Shown one piece after another: positions 9,094 to 21,777 of a stretch of DNA of 37,704 nt. The stretch is from Chloroflexota bacterium (GTDB lineage: Bacteria; Chloroflexota; UBA11872). Location of the stretch: assembly GCA_011523785.1 (NCBI GenBank), contig WTFW01000029.1, positions 1 through 37,704 of the forward strand, written 5' to 3'. The position numbers were made by a program, and so were the translations under genes. The notes below the pieces were generated by a model. It was not told the DNA's origin. It did not search any database and saw only the letters and a list, made by a program, of their open reading frames with translations. Positions within the stretch are counted from its first letter, which is position 1; each line of letters starts with the position of its first letter.

Positions 9094-10272
9094 TTAGGCG
9101 CCCCGCGCGGCGTCAAGCGCATCCAGCCCTTCGTTGAGCTCATCCACGCTAATTGTCAGCGGCGGCACGATTCGGATTGTCTCCGGGCCGGCCTTGATGA
9201 GCAGCAGCCCGTGACTCCGAGCCCTCTCCACCACCTCGGTTGCGGCGTCCTCGGACTCCAGATCGAAGCCGATCATCAGCCCCAAACCTCGCACGCCGCT
9301 AATCGGCGCGCCCTGTTCGGCGCTGTCTCGCAGACGTGCTCGCACGTGCTCGCCCTTCGCCTGCACCTCGTCCAGGAATCCGGGGGCCATCACGCGGTCC
9401 AGCACCACCCGAGCCGCGGCACAGGCAACCGGGCTGCCGCCGAAGGTGGACCCGTGCTCTCCCGGCGCCAGCACGCTCACGGCCTCGCTGCTTAGCACGG
9501 CGCCGATGGGCAGCCCGCCGCCCAGCCCCTTGGCCAGGCCGATCAGGTCCGGCGTAACGCCGAAATTCTCGTACCCGAATAGGCGGCCGGTGCGTCCGAT
9601 GCCCGTCTGCACCTCGTCGAAGATCAGCAGCACGCCGTGCTCATCGCAGACCCGGCGCAGGCCCTGCACGTAGTCCGCGTCCGCCATCCGCACGCCGCTC
9701 TCGCCTTGCACCAACTCCACCATCACGGCAGCGGTGATTGACGAAATCGAGTCGTCCACAGCATCGAGATCGTTGAGGGGGACGTGCGTGAACCCGGAGG
9801 GCATGGGCGCGAATGGTTCCTGGTAGGCCGGAGTTCCAGTGGCTGCCGTCGTCGCGATCGTGCGGCCGTGAAATCCGTGCTCCGCCGTGATGACTTCGTA
9901 GGCGCCGTCCCGCTGCGTTCGTCCCCATTTGCGGGCAATTTTCAGGCAAGTCTCGCTGGCCTCCGCGCCGCTATTCACGAAGAACACACGGTCGAGCTCC
10001 GAGTTATCAACCAGGCGCTGCGCCACCTCAAGCTGAGGTGTCGTGTAGAACAAGTTCGAAACGTGCGCCAGCGACCGAACCTGGTTCGCCACCGCCTCGC
10101 AGAGTTCCGAATCCCCATGCCCCAGCGTGGTCACCGCAATGCCGGCCGTGAAGTCCAGGTACGAGTTGCCCTCGTCATCCCAAAGGCGCGACCCCTCGCC
10201 GCGCACCAGGGTCACCGGAAATCGGCGAAACGCCTGGTGGTAGTAGCGCGCTTCCAGCTCTTGCCAGCCCAT
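9094..10272 (-). CDS. argD: Acetylornithine aminotransferase
   Basis: A PLP-dependent class III aminotransferase that converts N-acetylglutamate semialdehyde to N-acetylornithine. At 392 residues it has the usual length. Visible motifs are VFFVNSGAEASETCLKIAR (cofactor phosphate contact, about 97-114), LLIFDEVQTGIGRTG (PLP-ring Asp219, about 215-229), and LIGLAKGLGGGLPIGA with the Schiff-base lysine at K248. Starting MGWQELEARYYHQAF is typical of the group. It sits between argB and argH, so N-acetylornithine is more likely than a succinylated or gamma-aminobutyrate substrate. A small hairpin lies in the 52-bp gap upstream. Confidence 0.94.
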   Translation of the reverse strand: MGWQELEARYYHQAFRRFPVTLVRGEGSRLWDDEGNSYLDFTAGIAVTTLGHGDSELCEAVANQVRSLAHVSNLFYTTPQLEVAQRLVDNSELDRVFFVNSGAEASETCLKIARKWGRTQRDGAYEVITAEHGFHGRTIATTAATGTPAYQEPFAPMPSGFTHVPLNDLDAVDDSISSITAAVMVELVQGESGVRMADADYVQGLRRVCDEHGVLLIFDEVQTGIGRTGRLFGYENFGVTPDLIGLAKGLGGGLPIGAVLSSEAVSVLAPGEHGSTFGGSPVACAAARVVLDRVMAPGFLDEVQAKGEHVRARLRDSAEQGAPISGVRGLGLMIGFDLESEDAATEVVERARSHGLLLIKAGPETIRIVPPLTISVDELNEGLDALDAARGA

Positions 10273-10297
10273 GCGTCGTTCAGCCTCGGGAGGGATC

Positions 10298-10315
10298 GAA
10301 CGGCAGTCGCCGTTC
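10298..10315 (-). other. Perfect 7-bp stem-loop in the argB-argD gap
   Basis: GAACGGC (10298-10304), a four-base loop AGTC, and GCCGTTC (10309-10315) form a perfect hairpin between the argB stop and the argD start. No T-tract follows, so termination is not expected. It could tune mRNA processing or relative expression of argD, or be chance. Confidence 0.35.
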
Positions 10316-10324
10316 CGACCCGGA

Positions 10325-11092
10325 TTATAGGGAGGCGGCCTCAGCCATCACCTGCGTACCGCCACCGGCCGGGTCCAGGGCACGCCGCAAGGCGTGACGC
10401 CGGGAACCGTTGGCAATGCAGACCCGGCCTACGTCGCCGAGCAAAGCAATCGCCGAGCGAACTTTCGGAACCATCCCGCCGGCAATCACCTCGTCCTGGA
10501 TCAGGCGCTCGGCGCCATCCGGGTCCAGCTGCGAGAGTACGTCGCCGTCGGCGCCCTTGACTCCGTCCACGTCGGTCAGAAACACCAGGGCCGCCGCCCG
10601 CGTTGCGCGCGCCAGCGCCCCGGCAATGTCGTCGCCATTCACGTTGTACAGGGCGCCGTCCCCATCAACCCCCAGCGGCGAAACCACCGGCACGTGCCCT
10701 CCCGACGTCAGATCATCGAGAATCCTCGTGTTAACCATCTGCACCCGACCCACCCAGCCAAGGTCCGGCGTCGCTTGCCGAACGCGCACCACGCCGCCGT
10801 CCGGCCCGCTGATGCCCACCGCCGAAACCTCGGCCTGCTGCAACGCGCCCACGACGGCCGGCGCCACTAGCCCCCGGAATACCAGCACGGCATCGTCCCG
10901 CGTCTGGTCGTCCGTCACGCGCAGGCCGTTGTGCCAGGTTGTCTTGCGATTCCTGGCCGCTTGCCAGGCGGTCAGCTCGTCGCCACCGCCGTGCGCAATC
11001 ACCACCCGCACGCCTGCATTGACCAGCGCCCGCACGTCGGCGCCGATTCGTCCGGCGGCCATGTCCGCCGTCCCGCCTATCTTCACGACCAC
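10325..11092 (-). CDS. argB: Acetylglutamate kinase (divergent)
   Basis: An amino acid kinase family protein, 255 residues, placed between argJ and argD, so it almost certainly phosphorylates N-acetylglutamate. It opens with VVVKIGGT, has the VVIAHGGG glycine loop (about 33-40), a GLRVTD segment as in ArgB, a YNVNGDDIAGALA region near the family's NxD motif, FLTDVDGV, and a C-terminal GGMVPKV block. The usual HGGGPQI reads HGGGDEL, and the segment before GLRVTD differs from common ArgB. The start is uncertain. GTG 11092 begins directly at the first beta strand and lacks a clear ribosome site. The frame is open upstream to the argJ stop but has no ATG, GTG or TTG there; a CTG is the only near-cognate start. 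Confidence 0.88.
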   Translation of the reverse strand: MVVKIGGTADMAAGRIGADVRALVNAGVRVVIAHGGGDELTAWQAARNRKTTWHNGLRVTDDQTRDDAVLVFRGLVAPAVVGALQQAEVSAVGISGPDGGVVRVRQATPDLGWVGRVQMVNTRILDDLTSGGHVPVVSPLGVDGDGALYNVNGDDIAGALARATRAAALVFLTDVDGVKGADGDVLSQLDPDGAERLIQDEVIAGGMVPKVRSAIALLGDVGRVCIANGSRRHALRRALDPAGGGTQVMAEAASL

Positions 11093-11148
11093 GTAGCGGT
11101 CGGTCAGATCAGGCGTGGCCGTTTGGTCGGATTCGAGATTGCCGGCGC

Positions 11149-12378
11149 TCAGGTCATGTACTCCGCGTTGATCGCCACGTACTCGGCCGAGAGGTCTCCG
11201 CCCCAGGCCGTTGCGCTGGCCTCGCCCAGGTTCAGCGCCACCTCGATCGTCACGTCGGGCTGCCGGAAGTGCTCGGCAACCATGGCCTCCTCGTAGACCG
11301 CGGGCGCTCCGTCGCGAACGACCTGCGTATCGCCGATCCAGATATCGAGCAGGTCCGGGTCGAACACGGCGCCGCTATTGCCCAAGGCCATCACGATCCG
11401 GCCCCAATTCGGGTCGCCGCCATGAATCGCGGTCTTCACCAGCGACGACGTCGTGACCGCCCGCGCCGCCTGCCGTGCCGTGCCGTCGTCCGACGCTCCA
11501 CGCACGGTCACGGCAAAGACCTTCGTCACGCCCTCGCCGCCCCGCACGATCTCCTGCGCCAACCACCGGCACACCGCCTGCAATCCGCGCGAAAACGCTT
11601 CCGCGTCCGGCGTGCCTTCCTGAATCGAGCCGGTTTCGCTTGCCCCGTTAGCCAGCAGCAGGGCCGTGTCGCTCGTCGATTGGTCGCCGTCGATGCTGAG
11701 CAGATTGAAGGAGTCGGCGACCGTCGCGCTCAGCAGCCGCTGCAGCGTGCCACCCTCCAGTTCGGCATCCGTCGTCATGAATACGAACATGGTCGCCATG
11801 TTCGGATGCACCATGCCGGCGCCCTTCGCGGCGCCGCCGACCCGAATGCTGCCGCCGGACACCGGAATTTCAATGGCCAACGTCTTTGGCGCAACGTCGG
11901 TGGTCATCATGGCCCTGGCGACCGCCTCGCCGGCGGCGGGCGACAGCTCCAGCGACTCAACCCCCGCAAGGATCTTGGGCATCGGCAGGTGGAATCCAAT
12001 CACGCCCGTCGACGCAACCAGAATCTCGTCAGCCGGCACGCCGAAGCGGCCAGCAAAGGCGTCGATGAACGCCAGGCCGTCGGCCCGCCCGCGGGCTCCG
12101 GTAAACACGTTGGAGTTCCCGCTGTTGAACACGATGCCGCGAGCCGGCTTCGTACCAAGGCGCTCCTTGTTGATGGTCACCGACGCGCCACATATGCGGT
12201 TGGTCGTAAAGGTCGCCGCCGACTGACAGGGCGTGCGGGTGCTGAGGATCGCGCCCAGGTCAAGCGCACCCGTAGCCTTGATTCCGGCGGCCACGCCGCC
12301 GCCCACGAATCCTCGCGGCGCCAGCGTGCCGCCCGGAATGACCCGAAAGCCTTCAAGTTCCGCGGGCGGCTCGTGCAT
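11149..12378 (-). CDS. argJ: Bifunctional ornithine acetyltransferase / N-acetylglutamate synthase
   Basis: Recycles the acetyl group from N-acetylornithine to glutamate, and in bifunctional members also makes N-acetylglutamate from acetyl-CoA. The 409 residues match the family. The precursor is self-cleaved at the Ala-Thr bond in PNMATMF, making T196 the N-terminal nucleophile of the beta chain. The oxyanion-hole motif STGVIG (about 123-128) and NSGNSN (about 85-90) are present, and a C-terminal NWGRIVMALGNSGA block is conserved. Its ATG overlaps the argC stop by one base (TAATG), indicating translational coupling. With ArgJ present the pathway is the cyclic acetyl-recycling type. Whether this member is mono- or bifunctional cannot be read. 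Confidence 0.95.
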   Translation of the reverse strand: MHEPPAELEGFRVIPGGTLAPRGFVGGGVAAGIKATGALDLGAILSTRTPCQSAATFTTNRICGASVTINKERLGTKPARGIVFNSGNSNVFTGARGRADGLAFIDAFAGRFGVPADEILVASTGVIGFHLPMPKILAGVESLELSPAAGEAVARAMMTTDVAPKTLAIEIPVSGGSIRVGGAAKGAGMVHPNMATMFVFMTTDAELEGGTLQRLLSATVADSFNLLSIDGDQSTSDTALLLANGASETGSIQEGTPDAEAFSRGLQAVCRWLAQEIVRGGEGVTKVFAVTVRGASDDGTARQAARAVTTSSLVKTAIHGGDPNWGRIVMALGNSGAVFDPDLLDIWIGDTQVVRDGAPAVYEEAMVAEHFRQPDVTIEVALNLGEASATAWGGDLSAEYVAINAEYMT

Positions 12379-13409
12379 TACGGGTGACTCGGCGGAATCG
12401 CCAGGCCGACCTGCTCGTCGATTCCCGCCATGACGTTTGCGTTCTGGACCGCGCTGCCGGCCGCACCCTTGCCCAGGTTGTCGATCGCCGCCATCGCGAC
12501 GAGCGTCTGCGTGGCCTCATCGACGGTCCAATGTACAAACGCGTGGTTGCCGCCGGACGTCCACTTGGTGTGCGGCGGAACGCCCGCCAGGTGAACGAAT
12601 GGCTCGTCGTCGTAGGCGTCGCGGTAGGCCTGCTCAACCTGCGACGGCGCAACATCTGCACGCAACGCCCCGTAGGCCGTAATCAGGATGCCCCGCGTCA
12701 TCGGCACCAGGTGCGGGGCGAACGTCACCTCGATCGGCGAGCCGCCGATGTCGCTCAACTCCTGAGCGATCTCCGGACTCTGATAGTGATCCGCCACCCG
12801 ATAGGCCGACGAATCTTCATTGATCTCCGAGAATCCATACGCGGCCGACGTCGAACGCCCCGCTCCCGAAACGCCGGTCTTCGAGTCCACCAATACGTGG
12901 CCCGCGAGCAGTCCGGCGCTCGCCGCCGGGGCCAGCGCCAGCGCCGCCGTGATGGCGTGACAGCCTGGATTGGCAACCAGCTGGGTCTCCCGAATCTGGT
13001 CGCGATGCCACTCCGTCAGCCCGTACACGCTAGCGTCGATCCACTCCGGCGCCGCATGCTCCACACCGTGCCAGCGCAGGTAGTCCGCGGGATTGCGGAG
13101 CCTGAAATCGGAACTGACATCGATGCAGCGGATCCCATCGTCGAGAAACGGAGCCAATTGCGCCGCCGACGCCTTGTGCGGCAGGCACGAGATCACCAGG
13201 TCGGCGCTGCCGTTCAACTCAGGCGTCAGTTCCAGGTCGGCGTAGGCGGCACGACCGCTGGCGCGCATCCACGGAAACACCTCGTGCAGAGGGCGTCCCG
13301 CCTGGCTGCGGGCAGTGGCGCCGACGATTTCGAACTCCGGGTGGACGGCCAGGTACCGAACCAGTTCGCCGCCGGAATACCCGGTCGCGTTGAGAATTCC
13401 TATGCGCAT
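12378..13409 (-). CDS. argC: N-acetyl-gamma-glutamyl-phosphate reductase
   Basis: NADPH-dependent reduction of N-acetylglutamyl phosphate to the semialdehyde. About 343 residues. The Rossmann glycine motif GILNATGYSGGELVR is at the N-terminus, and the catalytic cysteine is in NPGCHAITAA (C150 from ATG 13409). The conserved HGVEHAAPEW and GVSGAGRS segments are also visible. I chose ATG 13409 over a GTG six bases upstream because a GAGG element lies five bases before it and most ArgC proteins start within a few residues of the glycine motif. It is the first gene of the arginine cluster and follows a short intergenic region with a perfect TATAAT box. Confidence 0.95.
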   Translation of the reverse strand: MRIGILNATGYSGGELVRYLAVHPEFEIVGATARSQAGRPLHEVFPWMRASGRAAYADLELTPELNGSADLVISCLPHKASAAQLAPFLDDGIRCIDVSSDFRLRNPADYLRWHGVEHAAPEWIDASVYGLTEWHRDQIRETQLVANPGCHAITAALALAPAASAGLLAGHVLVDSKTGVSGAGRSTSAAYGFSEINEDSSAYRVADHYQSPEIAQELSDIGGSPIEVTFAPHLVPMTRGILITAYGALRADVAPSQVEQAYRDAYDDEPFVHLAGVPPHTKWTSGGNHAFVHWTVDEATQTLVAMAAIDNLGKGAAGSAVQNANVMAGIDEQVGLAIPPSHP

Positions 13410-13432
13410 ACGCACCTCGCCTGGGAGAAGCG

Positions 13433-13438
13433 ATTATA
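13433..13438 (-). promoter_or_regulatory. Candidate -10 box (TATAAT) for the arginine operon
   Basis: On the minus strand a perfect TATAAT lies 23 bases upstream of the argC ATG, in the short gap after uppP. Transcription from it would give a leader of roughly 15-20 bases including the GAGG ribosome site. No convincing -35 hexamer stands at 16-18 bases, so the promoter may depend on an activator, an UP element or other contacts. No ArgR-type operator was recognised. Confidence 0.45.
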
Positions 13439-13468
13439 TGGACGGTGGACGTTTGCGCCGCAGGTTTT

Positions 13469-14278
13469 TCAGGCGCGCAGCGTCAGCAACAGGATCAGCG
13501 CTAGGGTGCCGGCAGCCACGCGATAGAAGGCAAACGCCGCCAGACTGTGGCGAGCGACGAAGCGCAGTAGCCACCGCACGGCCGCCGCCCCCACCACTGC
13601 CGCGACCAGCGTCGCCCCGATCAGCAGCGGGATGTCGCCGATCGGCTTGCCGCTGATCGCCACGTCCACGAATTGAACCAGCCCCGCGCCAGCCACCGCC
13701 GGCGCCAGCAGGAACAGCGAAAACCTGGCGGCCGCCTGACGCTCCACACCCAGACCTCGCGCCACCGTCATCGTGATACCCGCCCGCGAAACCCCGGGAA
13801 CCAGCGCCGCGAATTGCGACAGTCCAATCGCAACCCAGAATGCGAATGGCGTGGACGCGAGGTCGCGGCGGCTCGTTCCAAACCGGTCCGCCGCCGCCAG
13901 GCCCAGCCCAAAGACGATGAGCAGCACCGCTGCCAACGTCGGGTCACGCAGCGTCGTTAGCCAGTCGCGCAGCGGCAGCGCGAACAGGCCAATCAGCAGC
14001 GTCGATCCCATCAGCGCCGCCAGCAGCCGGCGGGCCAATTGGGCGGAAGGCCCCTTGCCCACCACGCCGCGGGCCAGCCACACCCAGTCGGACCAAAGTG
14101 CGATCACCAGGGCCAACCCCGTCCCCACGTGCAGTGCCACCGACAGCGTCAGACCCGTCAGAAACGGATCGGTCCAGCCCGCCAGGGCGGGAACCAGTAC
14201 CAGATGACCCGAACTACTGACCGGCAGAAACTCGGTCAGCGCCTGGACCGCCGCCAGGACGATCACCTCGCCCCACAT
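13469..14278 (-). CDS. uppP: Undecaprenyl-diphosphatase
   Basis: An integral membrane phosphatase (BacA family) that recycles undecaprenyl diphosphate to the monophosphate carrier for peptidoglycan and other glycans; loss raises bacitracin sensitivity in other bacteria. The 269 residues carry several hydrophobic helices. The N-terminal motif TEFLPVSSSGHLVL (E16 and the SSSGH run, about 15-28) and the second motif PGVSRAGITMT are the two active-site signatures; the latter usually reads SRSG. It ends about 60 bp before argC and starts 62 bp after hppA. Confidence 0.95.
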   Translation of the reverse strand: MWGEVIVLAAVQALTEFLPVSSSGHLVLVPALAGWTDPFLTGLTLSVALHVGTGLALVIALWSDWVWLARGVVGKGPSAQLARRLLAALMGSTLLIGLFALPLRDWLTTLRDPTLAAVLLIVFGLGLAAADRFGTSRRDLASTPFAFWVAIGLSQFAALVPGVSRAGITMTVARGLGVERQAAARFSLFLLAPAVAGAGLVQFVDVAISGKPIGDIPLLIGATLVAAVVGAAAVRWLLRFVARHSLAAFAFYRVAAGTLALILLLTLRA

Positions 14279-14340
14279 GGGTCAGGCGACCCAGCGAGAC
14301 GCCGGCGCGCACCCTGGCGGGCGGCCCAGTGTCAACGCAG

Positions 14341-16521
<2,181 letters not shown>

Positions 16522-16529
16522 CTACGAAA

Positions 16530-16536
16530 CCTCCCT
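16530..16536 (-). promoter_or_regulatory. Strong ribosome binding site deciding the hppA TTG start
   Basis: AGGGAGG on the minus strand, separated by eight bases from the TTG at 16521. Its strength and ideal spacing support a TTG start, which also gives the expected N-terminal membrane helix directly after the start. Confidence 0.8.
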
Positions 16537-16600
16537 GCGAACCATGCGTCGCATTGGCTGAGTGCATGGTGAAGCGTCCAAAATTGACCTAGACATCGGC

Positions 16601-17674
16601 TCAGTCCTCGCCGTTTCGAACCGGTCCAGCCGCCAGGATCTCCCCGAGGGCCTCCAGCAACGTCCGCATGTCCGCGTCCGATCCAATCGAGACGCGCAGC
16701 GCGTTGGCATGCCGGGGCTCCTCAGCGAAGCGGCGGACCAGGATTCGACGGTTGGCGAGTTCTCGCTGAACGACGCCCGCATCGTGGGGCGCGCACTCAA
16801 CGAACACAAAATTCGCTTCGGATGGATAGACCTGGAGATCAAAGCGTCCGCGGAGCTCCTCTGCAAATGCGTCCCGCCGGACGCGAGTTGCCTCCCAGTG
16901 CGCCTCCGCCCACGCGATTTCGTCGCAGGCCGCCACTCCGGCAACCTGCGCAAGCCGGCTGACATTGTACGAGTCCTTGACGCGGTGCAAGACATCGATG
17001 AACTCGGGATCGGCCACCGCATATCCCAGGCGGATCCCTGCCAATCCAAACGCCTTCGAAAACGAGCGCGTCACGCACACGTTTGGCAGCGTCCGCGCCA
17101 GGTCCATCCGGTCGCTCGATGCGAACTCCACGTACGCCTCGTCGATCACCAGCAGATTCGTGCGCTCCGCCAGCCAGCGCAGTTCGTCCTCCCCGTAGTG
17201 CGTGCCGGCCGGATTGTTGGGACTGGCCACGAAGGTCACCGCGCCGCGGGCCGCCGCGAGCTGCCGCACGGGCAATTCGAACCCTGGCCCCAGTGGACAG
17301 TGCACCATTCGCGCGCCCTGGATCTCGGCCAGCACCGGATACAGGGAATAGCTGGGATGCGGCGCCACCACCCGTGCCTCGGGCCCGCACACCGCGCGGA
17401 TGATCAGGTTCAGCACGTCGTCCGACCCGTTGCCTACGAAGACGTGGTCAGGCGTCGCCAGGTGACGCTCCGCGAGCCGCTCGCGCAGTTCCTGGCTCAC
17501 CGGATTCGGGTACAGGCGCACGTCGTCGGTCACGGCCTCGCGCAGCCGCCTCAGCACACCCGGGGCCACGGCCGGACTCTCGTTGGTGTTCAGCTTGATC
17601 CAGCCGCCTTCGCTTGGCTGGTGGCCCGGCGTATAGCCGTGCAGCGCGGCGATCTCGGGGCGGATGTCAACCAT
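16601..17674 (-). CDS. hisC: Histidinol-phosphate aminotransferase
   Basis: A class I/II PLP aminotransferase for the imidazole-acetol-phosphate step of histidine synthesis. The 357 residues include IKLNTNESP near the N-terminus (about 26-33), RLYPNP (about 53-58), SPNNPAGT (151-158), VIDEAYVEF with the PLP-contacting Asp178, and TRSFSKAFGLAGIRLGY with Schiff-base K207. These features specify the HisC group. Some HisC relatives also act on tyrosine, phenylalanine or other amino acids, and no other his gene lies here, so a broader role is possible. It starts 86 bp after the NUDIX gene and ends 80 bp before hppA. Confidence 0.93.
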   Translation of the reverse strand: MVDIRPEIAALHGYTPGHQPSEGGWIKLNTNESPAVAPGVLRRLREAVTDDVRLYPNPVSQELRERLAERHLATPDHVFVGNGSDDVLNLIIRAVCGPEARVVAPHPSYSLYPVLAEIQGARMVHCPLGPGFELPVRQLAAARGAVTFVASPNNPAGTHYGEDELRWLAERTNLLVIDEAYVEFASSDRMDLARTLPNVCVTRSFSKAFGLAGIRLGYAVADPEFIDVLHRVKDSYNVSRLAQVAGVAACDEIAWAEAHWEATRVRRDAFAEELRGRFDLQVYPSEANFVFVECAPHDAGVVQRELANRRILVRRFAEEPRHANALRVSIGSDADMRTLLEALGEILAAGPVRNGED

Positions 17675-17760
17675 TGGTGGAATAAGGGACCGTCGCGCGC
17701 TACGCGGGCATTCGGAAGCGCATGCTACCTACTGGCTGCTGGTCGTGCCTGCAGCTCGCC

Positions 17761-18321
17761 TCAGCCCTCCCAGCCAAGATCTGGAAACGCCGCCCGCGCC
17801 CGGGCATATGTCGCCAGTGAACCCAGGTCACGGATGGCTCCTTCGGCAACCAGCCCCGGCAGATGGGCGAGCGGAGTCATTACCACCTCAATCTGCTCCG
17901 TCTCCTCAGGCTCAGGCTCGCAGACCTGCTCGGCGTCCAGAATGACGAAAACGTAAGCCAGATTGCGGTTGCGTGAAGGACTGGTCAGCAGCGTCCCCGC
18001 GCTCTGCATGCGGCCAGCGTAGCCGGTCTCTTCCAGGAGCTCCCGGGCTGCCGCAGTCTCCGGCGTCTCGTCGTCTTCCACGAGTCCCGCGGGAAACTCC
18101 AGCACCACGTCACGGGCGCCGTGCTTGTACTGACGCACTAACGGGACCTCGCAGGCGGGCGTGACCGCCACCATTAGGCAGAAGTCGTTCTGATTCAGCA
18201 CGTGATACTGCGAAATCTCCAGGCCGCTCGGGAGACGCACGTGCTCCAGCGTGTGGGTCAACCAGCGGTCGCTGGAAACCGTGCGCGAGCCCAGGATCTC
18301 CCAGGGTCGAAGGTCAGGCAT
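17761..18321 (-). CDS. NUDIX hydrolase, ADP-ribose pyrophosphatase-like
   Basis: A 186-residue NUDIX protein. The full NUDIX box is present: G-x5-E-x7-REL-LEE-TGY, starting at GLVEDDE near residue 88, with the two metal-binding Glu residues in RELLEETG. Preceding text VPLVRQYKHGARDVVLEFPAG is typical of ADP-ribose/ADP-sugar pyrophosphatases of the NudF group (EFPAG plus RQY). It probably hydrolyses ADP-ribose or a similar nucleoside diphosphate sugar. It is the first gene of the long minus-strand run and is divergent from the M29 aminopeptidase gene. Confidence 0.9.
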   Translation of the reverse strand: MPDLRPWEILGSRTVSSDRWLTHTLEHVRLPSGLEISQYHVLNQNDFCLMVAVTPACEVPLVRQYKHGARDVVLEFPAGLVEDDETPETAAARELLEETGYAGRMQSAGTLLTSPSRNRNLAYVFVILDAEQVCEPEPEETEQIEVVMTPLAHLPGLVAEGAIRDLGSLATYARARAAFPDLGWEG

Positions 18322-18455
18322 GCGGGCCCAGCCCTGCTGGGACTAACGCGTGGCGAGTTTTGGGTACTTTCCCTACGGACACTGGGTTGAGCGCTGCACG
18401 GGCGGCGTTAGAGGATGGGCTCATCACCGCCATTAACCGCCCGAGGACTTGTTCC

Positions 18456-19523
18456 GTGACTGACCCCCGCGTGGAAACGCTTGCCGACATCCTAGTGCAG
18501 CACTCGACCGAGGTCGGCCCCGGCGACCTGGTCGTCATCGACGGCACCGCCAACGCTCAACCGCTCCTGATGGCCTGCTACCGGCGCGTGCTCGCGGCCG
18601 GCGGACACCCCCGGCTCAATGTCGGCTTCGAGGAAGCGCAGGAGGTATTCCTGTCAGAAGCCAACGACGACCAGCTTGAGTTCCTGGACCCGATTGCCAA
18701 GTTCCAGGCCGACGCAATCCAGGTCGCCATCCGCATCCGCGCCACCGAGAACACGCGTGCCCTGGCCAATGTAGACCCGTCCAGGCTGGCCAAAACCATG
18801 ATCGCGCGGCGTCCTGTCATGGACCAGATCATCGAAAACGTCCGTTGGGTCCTCTGCGACTACCCCACCAACGCGCTGGCCCAGGAGGCGGAGATGTCGC
18901 TGAGCGAGTACGCCGACTTCCTGTATGGCGCCACCAACATCGACTGGTCCGAAATGACGGCGCGGCTGGCGTCGCTGAAAACGCGGCTCGAAGCGGGTTC
19001 GCACGTTCGCATCGTCGGACCCGATACGGACCTCACCCTGCGGACCGCCGGTCGCATCTGGGAACCGGCCGACGGCAAGAAGAACATGCCCGACGGCGAG
19101 ATCTTTACTGCGCCCATTGAGGACAGCGTCAACGGCCGTATCAGGTATGAGTTCCCGGCGATTTACCAGGGCCGGCAGGTCGACGGCATCACGCTGACCT
19201 TCAAGGACGGCCTGATCGTGGAAGCCAGCGCCGAACGCGGCGAAGAGTTCCTCAACGCCATCCTCGACACCGATCCCGGTGCCCGTCGGCTCGGCGAAAT
19301 CGGCATCGGGACCAACGACGGCATCCAGCGCCACACCAAGAACATCCTCTTCGACGAAAAGATGGGCGGCACCGTCCATCTGGCCGTGGGCCGTTCCTAC
19401 GAGTTCACCGGCGGCAAGAATCAGTCCGCGGTTCATTGGGACATGGTGAAGGATTTGCGCACCGATAGCGCGCTGTACCTTGATGGTGCGCTCCTGCAAG
19501 AAAACGGAGTATTTGTGGAGTAG
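18456..19523 (+). CDS. M29-family metallo-aminopeptidase
   Basis: A metal-dependent aminopeptidase of the thermophilic aminopeptidase T / AmpS family. About 355 residues from GTG 18456. This start gives the typical N-terminus (TDPRVETLADILV) and has a GAGG element about 10 bases upstream. An in-frame ATG at 18360 would add 32 residues without family similarity, so I reject it. Conserved parts include GDLVVIDGTANAQPLL, the GRIRYEFPAIYQGRQVDGI region, EIGIGTND, and the C-terminal metal-ligand area TVHLAVGRSYEF and SAVHWDMV. It is divergent from the NUDIX gene and lies about 350 bp upstream of gyrB. Confidence 0.92.
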   Translation: MTDPRVETLADILVQHSTEVGPGDLVVIDGTANAQPLLMACYRRVLAAGGHPRLNVGFEEAQEVFLSEANDDQLEFLDPIAKFQADAIQVAIRIRATENTRALANVDPSRLAKTMIARRPVMDQIIENVRWVLCDYPTNALAQEAEMSLSEYADFLYGATNIDWSEMTARLASLKTRLEAGSHVRIVGPDTDLTLRTAGRIWEPADGKKNMPDGEIFTAPIEDSVNGRIRYEFPAIYQGRQVDGITLTFKDGLIVEASAERGEEFLNAILDTDPGARRLGEIGIGTNDGIQRHTKNILFDEKMGGTVHLAVGRSYEFTGGKNQSAVHWDMVKDLRTDSALYLDGALLQENGVFVE

Positions 19524-21767
<2,244 letters not shown>

Positions 21768-21777
21768 CGATCCACGC

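Noticed and set aside
18360-18455. In-frame ATG that would add 32 residues to the M29 aminopeptidase
   Set aside because: The family N-terminus begins at GTG 18456, which has its own GAGG ribosome site.
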